From the NCBI GenBank assembly GCA_030643125.1, contig DAOWML010000115.1, forward strand, positions 1 to 7,230: 7,230 nt of DNA, given 5' to 3'. Made by a program: the position numbers and the translations under genes. The stretch comes from Bacteroidales bacterium (GTDB lineage: Bacteria; Bacteroidota; Bacteroidia; Bacteroidales; UBA12077). Of the stretch, positions 6,359 through 7,230 are shown one piece after another (positions within the stretch are counted from its first letter, which is position 1; each line of letters begins with the position of its first letter). Below the pieces are notes generated by a model, which saw only the letters and a list, made by a program, of their open reading frames with translations, was not told the origin of the DNA and made no database searches.

Positions 6359-7066
6359 TTAAAAGTTTGGACTCAATAAATATTCAGAATAAAATTCATT
6401 GATTTTTTCAACAGCCTCATCGGCGGTATCTACAATCTTAATTAAATTAAGGTCCTTTTTGTTAATATTATTTTCCTCAAGCAAGACTATTTCTTCAACC
6501 CAGTTAATTAATCCCTGCCAATAGGATGATCCAACCAGGATAATAGGAAATTTACCTATTTTTTCAGTTTGAATCAAGGTAATTGCCTCAAAAAGCTCAT
6601 CTAAAGTACCAAAACCGCCTGGTAATACGATAAATCCCTGGGCATATTTCATAAACATTGCTTTTCTTACAAAAAAATGCTCAAAACTTATTAGTTTGTC
6701 AGGGTCGATAAATACATTAGCGGATTGCTCAAAAGGTAAATCAATATTTAAACCTACCGATTTCCCATTACCCTTCTTTGCTCCCATATTTCCGGCTTCC
6801 ATAATACCGGGGCCACCACCTGTAATTACACCATACCCTTGTTGTGTAAGTTTGAAAGCAATATCTTCAGCGAGTTTAAAATACTTATTATCAGGTTTTG
6901 TTCTTGCAGATCCAAAGATTGAAACACAAGGCCCAATTCGAGATAGTTTCGAAAAACCTTCAACAAATTCTGCCATTATTTTAAAAATGGCCCAGGTATC
7001 TGTTGTTTGAATTTCATTCCAGCCCTTCTCCTGAAAAGCATCTTTTATTAATTCTTCGTTTGCCAT
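6359..7066 (-). CDS. LOG-family nucleoside 5'-monophosphate phosphoribohydrolase (TIGR00730-type Rossmann protein)
   Basis: LOG-type enzymes hydrolyse the N-glycosidic bond of nucleoside monophosphates, giving base and ribose 5-phosphate; plant and some bacterial members act on cytokinin ribotides, others on ordinary nucleotides (PpnN-like). The 235-residue protein shows the diagnostic motifs: FGSAR (51-55), GGGPGIMEA (83-91), VRKAMFMKYA (133-142, with the conserved Arg134 and Lys135) and PGGFGTLDELFEA (149-161), the last two forming the phosphate/ribose site. No signal peptide is present, so it is cytosolic. An N-terminal extension of about 45 residues before the first Rossmann strand is longer than in small LOGs (about 190 residues), as in the larger bacterial variants. 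Start is the ATG at 7066; no Shine-Dalgarno. A TATATTTTG element (minus strand, 7142-7150) is a near -7 match about 75 bp upstream. Substrate cannot be deduced; the name 'lysine decarboxylase' sometimes attached to this family is a misannotation. Confidence 0.93.
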   Translation of the reverse strand: MANEELIKDAFQEKGWNEIQTTDTWAIFKIMAEFVEGFSKLSRIGPCVSIFGSARTKPDNKYFKLAEDIAFKLTQQGYGVITGGGPGIMEAGNMGAKKGNGKSVGLNIDLPFEQSANVFIDPDKLISFEHFFVRKAMFMKYAQGFIVLPGGFGTLDELFEAITLIQTEKIGKFPIILVGSSYWQGLINWVEEIVLLEENNINKKDLNLIKIVDTADEAVEKINEFYSEYLLSPNF

Positions 7067-7230
7067 ATATCTTTAGTTTTAAAGTCCTGCTGTTATTTTA
7101 GTGGAAATGATTAAATGTTATTGCATATCTTTAATGAATTGCAAAATATAATAACTTCTATCTCAAACTTCCTGGTTCTCTTTTTTTAAATCTTTCAATA
7201 TTTATTTTTCTGTCTTAATGTGCTATAATC
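7067..7230. other. Right-edge non-coding sequence upstream of the LOG-family gene
   Basis: This AT-rich stretch contains no convincing gene. On the minus strand it holds the probable leader and promoter of the LOG-family gene: TATATTTTG at 7142-7150 with a TTTG at 7164-7167, but the 13-bp gap between them is shorter than the usual 19 bp, so the promoter call is weak. A pyrimidine-rich run around 7178-7200 has no hairpin before it and is not a recognisable terminator. Confidence 0.5.

Noticed and set aside
6696..7010. 104-codon plus-strand open frame opposite the LOG-family gene
   Set aside because: It is fully antisense to the conserved Rossmann core (its Pro/Gly-rich segment is the complement of the GGGPG motif region) and has no family features of its own.

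Overview
The window looks like a chromosomal segment of a low-GC Bacteroidota, probably an order related to Bacteroidales/Marinilabiliales. I infer this from four things: the AT-rich composition, the absence of Shine-Dalgarno leaders, good matches to the Bacteroidota -7 promoter box (TAnnTTTG) upstream of miaA and smpB, and protein types such as a Bacteroides-like second-type MiaA and a thrombospondin type 3 outer membrane protein. I see no insertion sequence, integrase, CRISPR array, tRNA, rRNA or phage gene. It reads as core and semi-core chromosome rather than a mobile island.

Layout, left to right. Positions 2-1426 (+) hold the C-terminal two thirds of an S9-family serine peptidase with an intact Ser-Asp-His triad, cut by the window edge and followed by a strong intrinsic terminator (1452-1488). 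Positions 1545-1934 (+) encode a small four-helix membrane protein of unknown function whose stop codon directly abuts the stop of the convergent miaA (1935-2858, -). A 194-bp divergent intergenic region carries -7 boxes for miaA and for smpB (3053-3502, +), the tmRNA partner used in ribosome rescue. Next comes a minus-strand block, in transcription order: a LOG-family nucleotide hydrolase (7066-6359), a 140-bp gap containing a perfect 22-bp palindrome, a secreted protein with two copies of a beta-rich domain plus a SPOR-like C-terminus (6218-4887), and 19 bp later an outer membrane beta-barrel protein with thrombospondin type 3 repeats and a C-terminal EF-hand (4867-3518).

The most interesting part is the last pair. 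The barrel protein has the layout of an OmpA-family protein, with a barrel and calcium-binding TSP3 linker, but lacks the peptidoglycan-binding OmpA C-terminal domain and ends in an EF-hand module. Its probable operon partner carries a SPOR-like domain, a class known to bind peptidoglycan. A two-part envelope complex, with peptidoglycan attachment supplied in trans, is a plausible but untested reading. The palindrome upstream is a candidate operator for this pair. The remaining genes are housekeeping: tRNA A37 prenylation, trans-translation, nucleotide hydrolysis and peptide degradation.
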